Assembly: GCA_003162595.1 (NCBI GenBank)
Contig: PMNJ01000061.1
Coordinates: 17,106-31,253, forward strand
Length of the DNA: 14,148 nucleotides
Source of the DNA: Bacteroidales bacterium
Lineage (GTDB): Bacteria > Bacteroidota > Bacteroidia > Bacteroidales > VadinHA17
Direction of reading: 5' to 3'
The notes under the pieces are model-generated. The model had not been told where the DNA came from. It saw only the letters and a program-made list of their open reading frames with translations, and ran no database searches. Position numbers and translations under genes: made by a program. Below, one piece after another: positions 8,217 to 14,148 of this stretch (position 1 is its first letter; each line of letters starts with the position of its first letter).

Positions 8217-9068
8217 ATGAAGAGAATATCAAACCTGACAATCCTCGCAATTGCACTTTTATTCTCCTGTGGTGCGCCAAAACAAGATCAGGGAAAAGCA
8301 TCAGGAAAGCTTTTTATTATAGGAGGGGGTGATCGTACCAATGCGATGATGAATGAACTTGTAGATTTAGCCGGGCTCAGGGCTGAAGGTTATATTTATA
8401 TTTTGCCAATGGCAAGTTCGGTTCCAGATAGTTCAATTTTATGGGCTAGAGAAGATTTCAATGTTACCGGTATTAAAAAAGTTTTCGGCTTTAATTTCCT
8501 ACCCGGCGTAACGCCTCCAAAGGCTCAGCTCGATTCACTCCGGAATGCGAAGCTTATTTATATATGTGGTGGTGATCAGTCCAGGTTTATGTCTGTGGTG
8601 CTTAATAGTACCATTATGGATGCTGTTCATCAGGCTTATAAGAACGGGTCTGTAATAGCCGGTACAAGTGCCGGGGCAGCGGTGATGAGTAAAAAGATGA
8701 TCACCGGGAACCAGAAAAAACACCCTGAAACAGATGCCGGTTTTGTCACAATTGAGTCTGATAATATTGAAATTACTCAGGGTCTTGGCTTTTTAACAGA
8801 TGTAATTATAGACCAACATTTTATTAAACGTCAAAGGCTTAACAGGTTGATTGCGGTATCTATTGAGAATCCTGACGAGTTATGTGTTGGTATTGATGAA
8901 TCAACAGCAATAATCGTAGACGGAGATTATGCAACGGTTACAGGTATTCACCAGGTGATCGTAATTAAGAACAGTGGCAAAATTAAACATTTAAAGGACG
9001 GATTACTCGGAACCGAGGGACTTCAGTTAAATGTTTATTTACCCGGACAGAAATTCAGACTCAGATAA
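8217..9068 (+). CDS. cphB: Cyanophycinase (peptidase S51), predicted lipoprotein
   Basis: The 283-residue product is an S51 serine peptidase that cuts the cyanophycin backbone into beta-Asp-Arg dipeptides. A signal peptide ends in lipobox LLFSC (Cys18), so the enzyme should be exported and lipid-anchored. The nucleophile Ser151 lies in GTSAGAAVMS (149-158), His201 in DQHF and the supporting acid is Glu228 in GIDES. Relative to Synechocystis CphB as I remember it (Ser132, Gln101, Asp172-Gln173-His174, Arg178/180/183, Glu201), the substrate-pocket residues are all kept: Gln121 in GGDQ, Asp199-Gln200, Arg205, Arg207 and Arg210. This separates it from PepE-type alpha-aspartyl dipeptidases, which are shorter. 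No acidic cluster follows Cys18 (CGAPKQDQ), so outward surface display is uncertain. The stop lies four bases from the end of the convergent isoaspartyl dipeptidase gene, which handles the expected product. Confidence 0.9.
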   Translation: MKRISNLTILAIALLFSCGAPKQDQGKASGKLFIIGGGDRTNAMMNELVDLAGLRAEGYIYILPMASSVPDSSILWAREDFNVTGIKKVFGFNFLPGVTPPKAQLDSLRNAKLIYICGGDQSRFMSVVLNSTIMDAVHQAYKNGSVIAGTSAGAAVMSKKMITGNQKKHPETDAGFVTIESDNIEITQGLGFLTDVIIDQHFIKRQRLNRLIAVSIENPDELCVGIDESTAIIVDGDYATVTGIHQVIVIKNSGKIKHLKDGLLGTEGLQLNVYLPGQKFRLR

Positions 9069-9072
9069 ACAA

Positions 9073-10230
9073 TTATTCATAATTCCCTTTTTTCACCACC
9101 TCGCCCGACTTCACTGCCCATTTTCCCATAGCAAGAAGATGTACCATCTGCATTCCTGAATCGAGGAACAGCAAGTCTGCATCCATTCCCGGGGAGATAA
9201 ATCCTTTCCCTGAAAGCTTCAGAATGGATGCAACATTAGATGTCAGAACCTTCAAAGATGTTTCAAGGGGAAGTTTTTCCTTTATTACTGCATCTGCCAG
9301 TTCCCTCAGATTAGCTGAAGGAAGGCCCATTTCAAGTTTTACCAGACGCCCCTGCTCATCAAAACCAGGAAGGGATCCGCATGAGTCGGAAGAAAACGTA
9401 ATATGATTGCCAGGAACACCGGCCTCAAGTAATAGCTTAAGGGCAGTCGATGGTTTTATCTCTTCATCCTGAAAGTAGGGCCATGAACTTGTTGTGATAT
9501 CAACATAGCCGGCTTTACCATAGATCTTTGAATCTTCAAAAATATAACTATTCCTGTTACAATGAGTTGGAAGGAATTGAGTATACTTCATTTCACTATG
9601 ATTAACAACTTCATGAAGAGGGGAAAATGGATTTTTTGCATCTCCGAGATGAATATTTACCAATCCTGCTTTTTTACCCAGCATTCCACCTACTCTTGCA
9701 AGCGCCGTGATCCGGATAAGCTCCTCAGTAGATGGGCAAGAACTACGATGATCGGAGATCGCGAGTTCTCCAACCCCGATGATTTCTTCAATCAATGCTA
9801 TATCTCTGCCTATATCACCTGTGATTGTCGGGGTAGGAACCTGGTATGCGCCTGTCCATATCCACGATGATGCCCCTTCATGCCTGAGCGATTTAGCTTT
9901 CATCAGGACAGTTTCAACGGAACGTGTTAATCCGTCTGTTCCAAGGCATCCGATTACCGTGGTCACACCTCCTTCAAACATGCTTGAAAGTTTCAGTTCG
10001 GGGGTACGGGTGGAAGGTCCTCCCTCACCACCGGCTCCGGCAATATGAACATGATTATCAATAAGTCCAGGGACCAACATTAGTCCTTTTACATCAACCA
10101 CCTCAATATCAATATTTTGCGGAATATCTATTTTATCAGCAATTCCCAGTACAATATTTCCGCCAATCAACAACTCTTTTTTGCCCATCGGTTCCGGGCT
10201 ATAAACAATAGCATTCCTGATAAGAATCAT
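9073..10230 (-). CDS. iadA: Isoaspartyl dipeptidase (beta-aspartyl-peptidase, amidohydrolase family M38)
   Basis: This 385-residue cytoplasmic amidohydrolase cleaves beta-linked aspartyl dipeptides. The binuclear metal site is visible: His60 and His62 in the HVH motif, His194 in NIHLGD, His223 in PTHCNRN and Asp282 in SSDSCG. The substrate and catalytic residues known from the E. coli enzyme (as I remember them) also align: Glu69 in GGEGG, Tyr129 in GAYQ, Arg162 in SDHR and Arg226 in NRN. The one difference is Glu155 where E. coli IadA has carboxylated Lys162; Glu can provide the same bridging carboxylate. Length is close to the family norm of 390. No signal peptide is present. It is transcribed away from the YfcC transporter gene across a 155-base gap and towards the cyanophycinase gene, whose product it would consume. 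Its start is preceded on the coding strand by a run of ten A. Confidence 0.95.
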   Translation of the reverse strand: MILIRNAIVYSPEPMGKKELLIGGNIVLGIADKIDIPQNIDIEVVDVKGLMLVPGLIDNHVHIAGAGGEGGPSTRTPELKLSSMFEGGVTTVIGCLGTDGLTRSVETVLMKAKSLRHEGASSWIWTGAYQVPTPTITGDIGRDIALIEEIIGVGELAISDHRSSCPSTEELIRITALARVGGMLGKKAGLVNIHLGDAKNPFSPLHEVVNHSEMKYTQFLPTHCNRNSYIFEDSKIYGKAGYVDITTSSWPYFQDEEIKPSTALKLLLEAGVPGNHITFSSDSCGSLPGFDEQGRLVKLEMGLPSANLRELADAVIKEKLPLETSLKVLTSNVASILKLSGKGFISPGMDADLLFLDSGMQMVHLLAMGKWAVKSGEVVKKGNYE

Positions 10231-10234
10231 TTGA

Positions 10235-10244
10235 TTTTTTTTTT
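10235..10244 (-). promoter_or_regulatory. A10 tract just upstream of the iadA start
   Basis: On the coding strand of iadA, ten consecutive A residues occupy about -5 to -14 relative to the ATG at 10230. No Shine-Dalgarno is present. A-rich leaders favour translation start in Bacteroidota, so this tract probably serves as the ribosome-recruiting region; being a homopolymer it could also vary in length. Confidence 0.4.
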
Positions 10245-10274
10245 AGTAAATCGATTTCAATAGTAAAATTAGTT

Positions 10275-10314
10275 ATTCTTAAGTTTAAAAAGAATCAATG
10301 ATCATTTTTTGATT
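10275..10314. promoter_or_regulatory. Inverted repeats in the iadA-yfcC divergent region (possible operator)
   Basis: The 155-base divergent gap contains two overlapping imperfect palindromes: ATTCTT (10275-10280) with AAGAAT (10290-10295), and AATCAA (10293-10298) with TTGATT (10309-10314), the latter enclosing the self-complementary TGATCA (10299-10304). Their central position between two divergent genes of one proposed pathway is what an operator would look like, but AT-rich DNA produces such pairs by chance and no regulator gene is nearby. Confidence 0.25.
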
Positions 10315-10385
10315 ATTTTTACTTTCAACCTGTAACTTTTCCTTGTATTAAATAATTTGCTTTATCACTCTAATCCTTACCGCTC

Positions 10386-11987
10386 ATGCATTTCAAATTC
10401 AATATTCCTCATAACCTGGTAATCGTCTTCAGTATAATAATAATTGCAGCGGTTCTTACCTGGATAATTCCTGGCGGGAAGTATGACCGTCATTCAATTT
10501 CAGTAAACGGAGTTGAACGGAGTGTAATTATAAACAATTCATTTCATTATGTTGAGAGTCAGCCCCAGACATGGCAGATATTTTCGGCTTTCTATAAAGG
10601 GTTCATAAACATGTCGCATATAATTGTCTTTATACTCATGATTGGCGGGGCATTCTGGATAATGAATGAAACTAAGGCTATTGATGTCGGCATATTTTCT
10701 TTTCTCGGCTTTACGCGAAGGATGGAGCGATACCGTATAGTAAAATGGTTCGGTGTGAACAATATTATCATCACATTGATCATGATAATTTTCAGCCTTT
10801 TCGGGGCTATCTTCGGGATGGCCGAGGAGACCATTGCATTTGCTGTTATTTTTGTGCCACTTTCAATATCAATGGGATACGACTCAATTATTGGAATTTG
10901 TTTGTGCTATTTTGCTGCTCATATCGGCTTCGCGGCTGCCATCCTGAACCCATTTACTGTTGGGATAGCTCAGGGACTGGCAAGTGTTCCTCTGTTTACA
11001 GGTATCGAATACCGTACATTTTGCTGGGTAATCATAACATCTGTCAGTATTGTCTTTGTCCTCTGGTATGCTTCCAGAATCAGAAAGAACCCAAATAGAA
11101 GTCCCATGTATGATGCAGATGAATATTGGAGGCAGAAAGGAAACTCGCATATCGAGGAGATAAAATATTACACTCCCCGGTCAGCATGGATTGTAGCTTT
11201 TCTGACATGGACCGCACTGACCATCTTTGCATTCAAATATCCGGTAACAAAACTGGCTATCGGATTATCAACCGTCTCAGCTCCGTTATTGCCAGTGTTG
11301 TCCGGATTATTTTTCATTTCCAGCTATATAACCCTGAAGCGCTCAATACATTTTTTTGTTCTGAATATCCTTGGTTTTACTATGGTCTATCTTGTTGTAG
11401 GAGTTCTTGGGTATCAATGGTATATTATGGAAATTGCTGCACTGTTCCTTGCAATGGGAATTGTAACAGGTTTTGCCTCGGGTAAGAAGCCTGGTGAAAT
11501 GACAAAACTTTTTGTTGAGGGGGTCAAAGATATTGTATCAGCATCACTTGTTGTTGGTTTTGCCGGTGGTATAATAGCCATACTCACTGATGGTCAGATC
11601 ATTGATACGGTACTTTATTCCTTATCCGGTGCATTGAAAGGGGCAAATCAGATTTCGGCCATAACGATAATGTACTTATTTCAATCGGTATTAAACCTTA
11701 TAATAACATCAGGATCTGCAAAAGCTGCTCTTACAATACCTATCATGGCCGAATTTTCTGACATTGTCGGGTTGACCAGGCAGGCCACTATAATGGCTTT
11801 CCAGTTTGGTGCAGGTTTTACAGACATGATCGCTCCTACTTCAGGAGTATTGATTGGTGTACTGGGAATGGCAAGAATTCCATATGTAAAATGGCTAAAA
11901 TGGATATGGCCAATTCTTTTGATCCTGATTCTTGTTGGATTTTTACTGCTGATTCCAACAGTTACAATGAAACTGAACGGATTCTAG
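10386..11987 (+). CDS. yfcC: YfcC-family transporter (putative basic amino acid/dipeptide carrier)
   Basis: The 533-residue product is a polytopic membrane protein with about 12 or 13 hydrophobic segments. It matches the YfcC family of the ion transporter superfamily: N-terminal IPHNLVIVF followed by TWIIPGGKYDR (25-35), GMAEET (144-149), ILNPFTVGIAQ (186-196), TSGSAKAALTIPIM (441-454) and TDMIAPTSGVLIG (479-491). The two helix-break motifs with TSG and APTSG form the expected pair of re-entrant hairpins. Family members are annotated as arginine/ornithine or other basic amino acid antiporters, and the related AbgT group carries p-aminobenzoyl-glutamate; neither substrate is proven here. Its divergent pairing with the isoaspartyl dipeptidase gene points to uptake of beta-Asp-Arg or exchange of Arg/ornithine. 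The ATG at 10386 fits the conserved N-terminus; no Shine-Dalgarno is visible. Confidence 0.88.
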   Translation: MHFKFNIPHNLVIVFSIIIIAAVLTWIIPGGKYDRHSISVNGVERSVIINNSFHYVESQPQTWQIFSAFYKGFINMSHIIVFILMIGGAFWIMNETKAIDVGIFSFLGFTRRMERYRIVKWFGVNNIIITLIMIIFSLFGAIFGMAEETIAFAVIFVPLSISMGYDSIIGICLCYFAAHIGFAAAILNPFTVGIAQGLASVPLFTGIEYRTFCWVIITSVSIVFVLWYASRIRKNPNRSPMYDADEYWRQKGNSHIEEIKYYTPRSAWIVAFLTWTALTIFAFKYPVTKLAIGLSTVSAPLLPVLSGLFFISSYITLKRSIHFFVLNILGFTMVYLVVGVLGYQWYIMEIAALFLAMGIVTGFASGKKPGEMTKLFVEGVKDIVSASLVVGFAGGIIAILTDGQIIDTVLYSLSGALKGANQISAITIMYLFQSVLNLIITSGSAKAALTIPIMAEFSDIVGLTRQATIMAFQFGAGFTDMIAPTSGVLIGVLGMARIPYVKWLKWIWPILLILILVGFLLLIPTVTMKLNGF

Positions 11988-12004
11988 CAGAACTGTTTAT
12001 CCCC

Positions 12005-12161
12005 TTGGTGTTACTTTGTGTTTTACTTAGTGTTACTTTGTGGTTAAATGAATTTTATTTTTACCACAAAGAGGCCCAAGCGTTAAGAAATAGCCTTGCA
12101 GGCTATTTTAGCGAAGGGGCCAGACTGCCGCGATGGCGGGTTTCACAAAGGTTCACAAAGG
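12005..12161. repeat. Composite intergenic repeat of CTTTGTG/CACAAAG units
   Basis: The 219-base gap between yfcC and the convergent amidotransferase gene is almost filled by repeats. TTGGTGTTACTTTGTG (12005-12020) recurs 22 bases later as TTAGTGTTACTTTGTG (12027-12042). CTTTGTGGT (12036-12044) pairs with ACCACAAAG (12063-12071) to form a hairpin, and the inverted unit returns as two tandem TTCACAAAGG copies (12142-12151 and 12152-12161). The element therefore has outward arms of like sequence in opposite orientation, with a different hairpin in the middle. It encodes nothing recognisable; in this position it may also end transcription from both sides. I recall similar CACAAAGG-type intergenic repeats in other Bacteroidota. 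Confidence 0.65.
12073..12139. repeat. Long imperfect hairpin nested inside the CTTTGTG repeat
   Basis: Between the two inverted arms of the surrounding repeat lies a different structure. AAATAGCC (12088-12095) pairs exactly with GGCTATTT (12101-12108) around a TTGCA loop, and the base of the same fold is closed by GGCCC (12073-12077) with GGGCC (12117-12121). A second small stem, CCGC (12128-12131) with GCGG (12136-12139), follows. It is more GC-rich than its surroundings, which suggests that it inserted into the older repeat. Without a T-run after it, it is not a canonical intrinsic terminator. Confidence 0.5.
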
Positions 12162-12206
12162 ATTTTTTGACAGACTTTCATACGTACATTAAGAAATTTT
12201 GAAAGA

Positions 12207-13331
12207 TTATTTGAAAACTTTCTTCAAATACTCTTTTGACTTTATTCCAAACCTGAACAGATTTTCATTCGTTGGAAAATCCTGATGCCGGTTTGGTGGC
12301 AGATTAATTATTGCTTTAAATTCAGTTGGCGACCAATCCAGCTTTTTAGCAACAAACTCAAGGTCATTATCAATTTCATTTTCAGCATATACATTTTCCT
12401 TCATTTTATTCAAAGCTTCGCCTCTCGAGATCTGACCAGAGACAATCAAACTTGAGAGATGAGCTCTCCTTTTATCAAAATTGAACTTAACTGGTAAATA
12501 ATAACTCTGGAAGAATTTTGTAAATCTCGATTCATAATGTTTCCCTCCATAATACTGCCATCCCAGTTCTCTTTTCATTGTTTCAATTACCTCATCCTTT
12601 CTGTAATCAATATAATTCAGAGGATTTATAATCTTCATCTTTTTAATAAGCGTATAATAGATATATCGCTCAAAAAAATTAACGTGCGGATAATCATTTA
12701 ATTTTTTTTCTCCAAACCTTTTATGAATCGATTTAAGATGCCTGTAATCCATAGCCTGATATCCCCAGTTCCCAGGCATAATAGATTCTGTGGCAAAATT
12801 CAACCCGTTGAATACGTACTTAATTTTATTTTTATCGGCAAAATTGTACAAAGCAGCAAAAATTGCATGATCCTGCGGAATATCCTGATCAGGAAGACTT
12901 GCCTTAAAAAATGCCCGCTGAAGATCTTTCATTTCTTCCCAGTTGACAACAAATGTATGTAATTCGATCTTGAGTGTTTTCACAACATTTTCAATGTTTT
13001 TTACTGCCTGTTCTGAATTCCAGCCGCAGTCAACATGAACAACAAGAGGACGTAATCCCTTATTAACAGCAAGATACGCCAGATAGGAACTGTCAACACC
13101 ACCACTCAGTCCGATAATACAATCAAATTCATTATTTCTCTCTTCCCGCTTAATTCTTTCGATAATACCTGTCAGGATCTTTTCACCATTCTTTTCGGGT
13201 AACCACATCTTTTTTACCCGATCGAGAGCTGAATTACAATGGTTACAGTTCCCCATATCATCAAACACAATTTCCGGGTCCGTTGTATCCATTATACATC
13301 GATTACATATCTGATATGTCCTTTTAGTCAT
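12207..13331 (-). CDS. N-acetyl sugar amidotransferase (WbpG/PseA-like)
   Basis: This 374-residue PP-loop enzyme matches the N-acetyl sugar amidotransferase family. The N-terminus carries two zinc-binding pairs, Cys9/Cys12 and Cys29/Cys32, followed by the ATP-binding PP-loop SGGVDSS (76-82) in an asparagine-synthase-like adenylating domain. In the best-known systems (P. aeruginosa WbpG, Campylobacter PseA) the enzyme activates an acetamido group of a nucleotide sugar with ATP and accepts ammonia to give an acetamidino group. The ammonia comes from the HisH/HisF-like partners, whose genes lie directly upstream here: the HisF2 stop is four bases before this ATG, so they form an operon. The sugar (a mannuronic-acid type, pseudaminic or legionaminic acid) cannot be identified from this window. 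The gene is last in the operon and runs into the composite repeat. Confidence 0.9.
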   Translation of the reverse strand: MTKRTYQICNRCIMDTTDPEIVFDDMGNCNHCNSALDRVKKMWLPEKNGEKILTGIIERIKREERNNEFDCIIGLSGGVDSSYLAYLAVNKGLRPLVVHVDCGWNSEQAVKNIENVVKTLKIELHTFVVNWEEMKDLQRAFFKASLPDQDIPQDHAIFAALYNFADKNKIKYVFNGLNFATESIMPGNWGYQAMDYRHLKSIHKRFGEKKLNDYPHVNFFERYIYYTLIKKMKIINPLNYIDYRKDEVIETMKRELGWQYYGGKHYESRFTKFFQSYYLPVKFNFDKRRAHLSSLIVSGQISRGEALNKMKENVYAENEIDNDLEFVAKKLDWSPTEFKAIINLPPNRHQDFPTNENLFRFGIKSKEYLKKVFK

Positions 13332-13335
13332 AAGG

Positions 13336-14097
13336 TTAATTAAATAAATCTGATATCTCAGAATATGATGGATAAGTTATGAGAACAGCACGCCTCTTAC
13401 CATGAAAAACAAAAAAACTTCCGGCTGCAACAGCCGAAGCCCCTCCCTGTTTCACTGCTAAACTAAAATCGATAAGTTTGCCGGCGCCTCCACAGGCAAT
13501 GATAGGAACTCTTACTGAGCCCGAAATAGTTTTAATTAATTCAATATCATATCCTTCCATAACTCCATCCCTATCGATTGAATTAATTAATATTTCCCCG
13601 GCACCTTCGTTTTCAATTTTTTTCGCATAATCAACAGGATTTATACCTGTGCTTTGTGTTCCGCCTTTTATATATACAATATTCCCCTTGAGAAATTCCT
13701 TTTTAACATCTATTGAAACAGCAATTGTTGAACTTCCGAATTGTTGAACAGCTTCTCTGAGAAAGTTTTTCTCGAGATATGCATGTGTGTTAATTATTAC
13801 TTTCTCAGCTCCTGATTTTATTATTCTTTCTATTTGTTGCAAAGTATGAATTCCGCCGCCGTATGCAAAAGGCATAAAACATTCACTGGCAATATTTTGA
13901 ATTAATTCATAGGGGGGCTCTTTCCCGGATCTGGAAGCATCAATATCCAGGAAAAAAATTTCATCTACCTCTTTTTCATTAAATATTCTTACAGTATTTA
14001 TGGGATCACCAATATATGTAGTTTCCTTAAATTTTACTGTCTTTACCAACCCATTGTTTCTCAGCAACAAACAAGGGATAATTCTCTTTATTTTCAT
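13336..14097 (-). CDS. hisF2: HisF2-like ammonia-channel subunit for sugar amidination (HisF paralogue)
   Basis: The protein is a 253-residue (beta-alpha)8 barrel of the HisF family. I chose the ATG at 14097, which gives the usual MKIKRIIPCL start; an upstream TTG at 14115 would lie inside the preceding gene. True HisF (IGP synthase cyclase) needs Asp11 and Asp130: here residue 11 is Leu (IIPCLLLRN) while Asp130 is kept in SIDVKK. The phosphate-binding loops are present (GGGI at 80-83, CGGAGK at 202-207), and the C-terminus FVFHGKRRAVLITYP (229-243) matches the HisF2 group of O-antigen clusters as I remember it from P. aeruginosa. Loss of Asp11 argues against histidine biosynthesis. The likely role is to pass ammonia from a HisH-type glutaminase to the WbpG/PseA-like enzyme encoded four bases downstream. 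The start is one base past the stop of the HisH-like gene. Confidence 0.9.
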   Translation of the reverse strand: MKIKRIIPCLLLRNNGLVKTVKFKETTYIGDPINTVRIFNEKEVDEIFFLDIDASRSGKEPPYELIQNIASECFMPFAYGGGIHTLQQIERIIKSGAEKVIINTHAYLEKNFLREAVQQFGSSTIAVSIDVKKEFLKGNIVYIKGGTQSTGINPVDYAKKIENEGAGEILINSIDRDGVMEGYDIELIKTISGSVRVPIIACGGAGKLIDFSLAVKQGGASAVAAGSFFVFHGKRRAVLITYPSYSEISDLFN

Positions 14098-14098
14098 T

Positions 14099-14148
14099 TC
14101 AGTAAAAATCAACAAAATTTCTTAAGAGCTTCATTCCGAATTTATGGC
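14099..14148 (-). CDS. hisH2: HisH-like glutamine amidotransferase, C-terminal end only (truncated by window edge)
   Basis: Upstream of hisF2 on the same strand, the frame ending in TGA at 14099-14101 reads HKFGMKLLRNFVDFY for its last 15 residues, preceded by an incomplete codon ending GC (Ser fits). This matches the end of class I glutaminases of the HisH family, where the catalytic HPE motif is followed by a Lys-Ser/Phe-Gly-x-x-Leu-Leu helix. The one-base gap to the hisF2 ATG and the HisF2-WbpG context make a HisH2 glutaminase by far the most likely identity. The catalytic Cys, His and Glu are outside the window and cannot be checked. Confidence 0.7.
   Translation of the reverse strand, partial: HKFGMKLLRNFVDFY

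Noticed and set aside
8217..9068. PepE-type alpha-aspartyl dipeptidase
   Set aside because: Longer, exported, and carries the DQHF..R.R..R pocket and GGDQ motif of cyanophycinases.
9224..10048. Open frames on the + strand across iadA
   Set aside because: They are antisense readings of a gene whose full metal-site motif set is on the - strand.
12005..12161. CRISPR-like array
   Set aside because: Only two direct copies with a 6-base gap, then inverted copies; no regular unique spacers and no cas genes.
11891..12202. 103-codon + frame running from yfcC into the repeat
   Set aside because: Its first part is an out-of-frame reading of yfcC and the rest translates the composite repeat; no family resemblance.
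13336..14097. Histidine biosynthesis HisF
   Set aside because: Residue 11 is Leu instead of the cyclase Asp, and the gene is coupled to a WbpG/PseA-like amidotransferase.
1..14148. tRNA, rRNA, riboswitch or transposase genes
   Set aside because: No cloverleaf, conserved riboswitch core or transposase motif was seen on reading both strands by eye.

Overview
The window looks like a chromosomal segment of a low-GC member of the Bacteroidota, probably an uncultured relative of the Bacteroidales/Marinilabiliales. The signs are frequent short lipoprotein signal peptides ending in a Ser-Cys lipobox, almost no Shine-Dalgarno motifs with A/T-rich leaders instead, the gene content (GH30 lipoprotein, secreted prolyl oligopeptidase, acetamidino-sugar genes), and intergenic REP-like repeats of a style I associate with this phylum. 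The taxonomic call is inference from these features.

Region 1 (1-2248, + strand) is a lipid-phosphate group: the C-terminal part of a PlsC-type acyltransferase, a diacylglycerol-kinase-like lipid kinase, and a HAD-IB phosphatase whose start overlaps the kinase end by 26 bases. Together they could make and break phosphatidic/lysophosphatidic acid. A gap of about 300 bases without a convincing gene follows.

Region 2 (2553-6206) holds two convergent lipoprotein hydrolases: a prolyl oligopeptidase (+) with an intact Ser/Asp/His triad, and a GH30 glucosylceramidase-like glycosidase (-) with both catalytic glutamates. The 320-base divergent gap after them contains a REP-like element bounded by two GGTGC-nnn-GCACC hairpins.

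Region 3 (6527-8094) has a YhhN/TMEM86 (lysoplasmalogenase-like) membrane protein and a convergent family-2-like glycosyltransferase; the two reading frames overlap tail to tail by 16 bases.

Region 4 (8217-11987) is the most interesting part: a lipoprotein cyanophycinase (+), an isoaspartyl dipeptidase IadA (-), and a YfcC-family basic amino acid/dipeptide-type transporter (+). The combination fits scavenging of cyanophycin or its beta-Asp-Arg dipeptides: external or periplasmic cleavage to dipeptide, uptake, then cytoplasmic hydrolysis to Asp and Arg. No cyanophycin synthetase is visible. The IadA has Glu where the E. coli enzyme has its carboxylated metal-bridging Lys.

Region 5 (12005-12161) is a composite intergenic repeat made of direct and inverted CTTTGTG/CACAAAG units, interrupted by a separate long hairpin. 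Region 6 (12207-14148, - strand) is a sugar amidotransferase system transcribed in the order HisH-like (only its last 15 residues are in the window), HisF2-like, WbpG/PseA-like. It probably makes an acetamidino sugar for surface polysaccharide and marks the edge of a polysaccharide cluster that continues beyond the right end.
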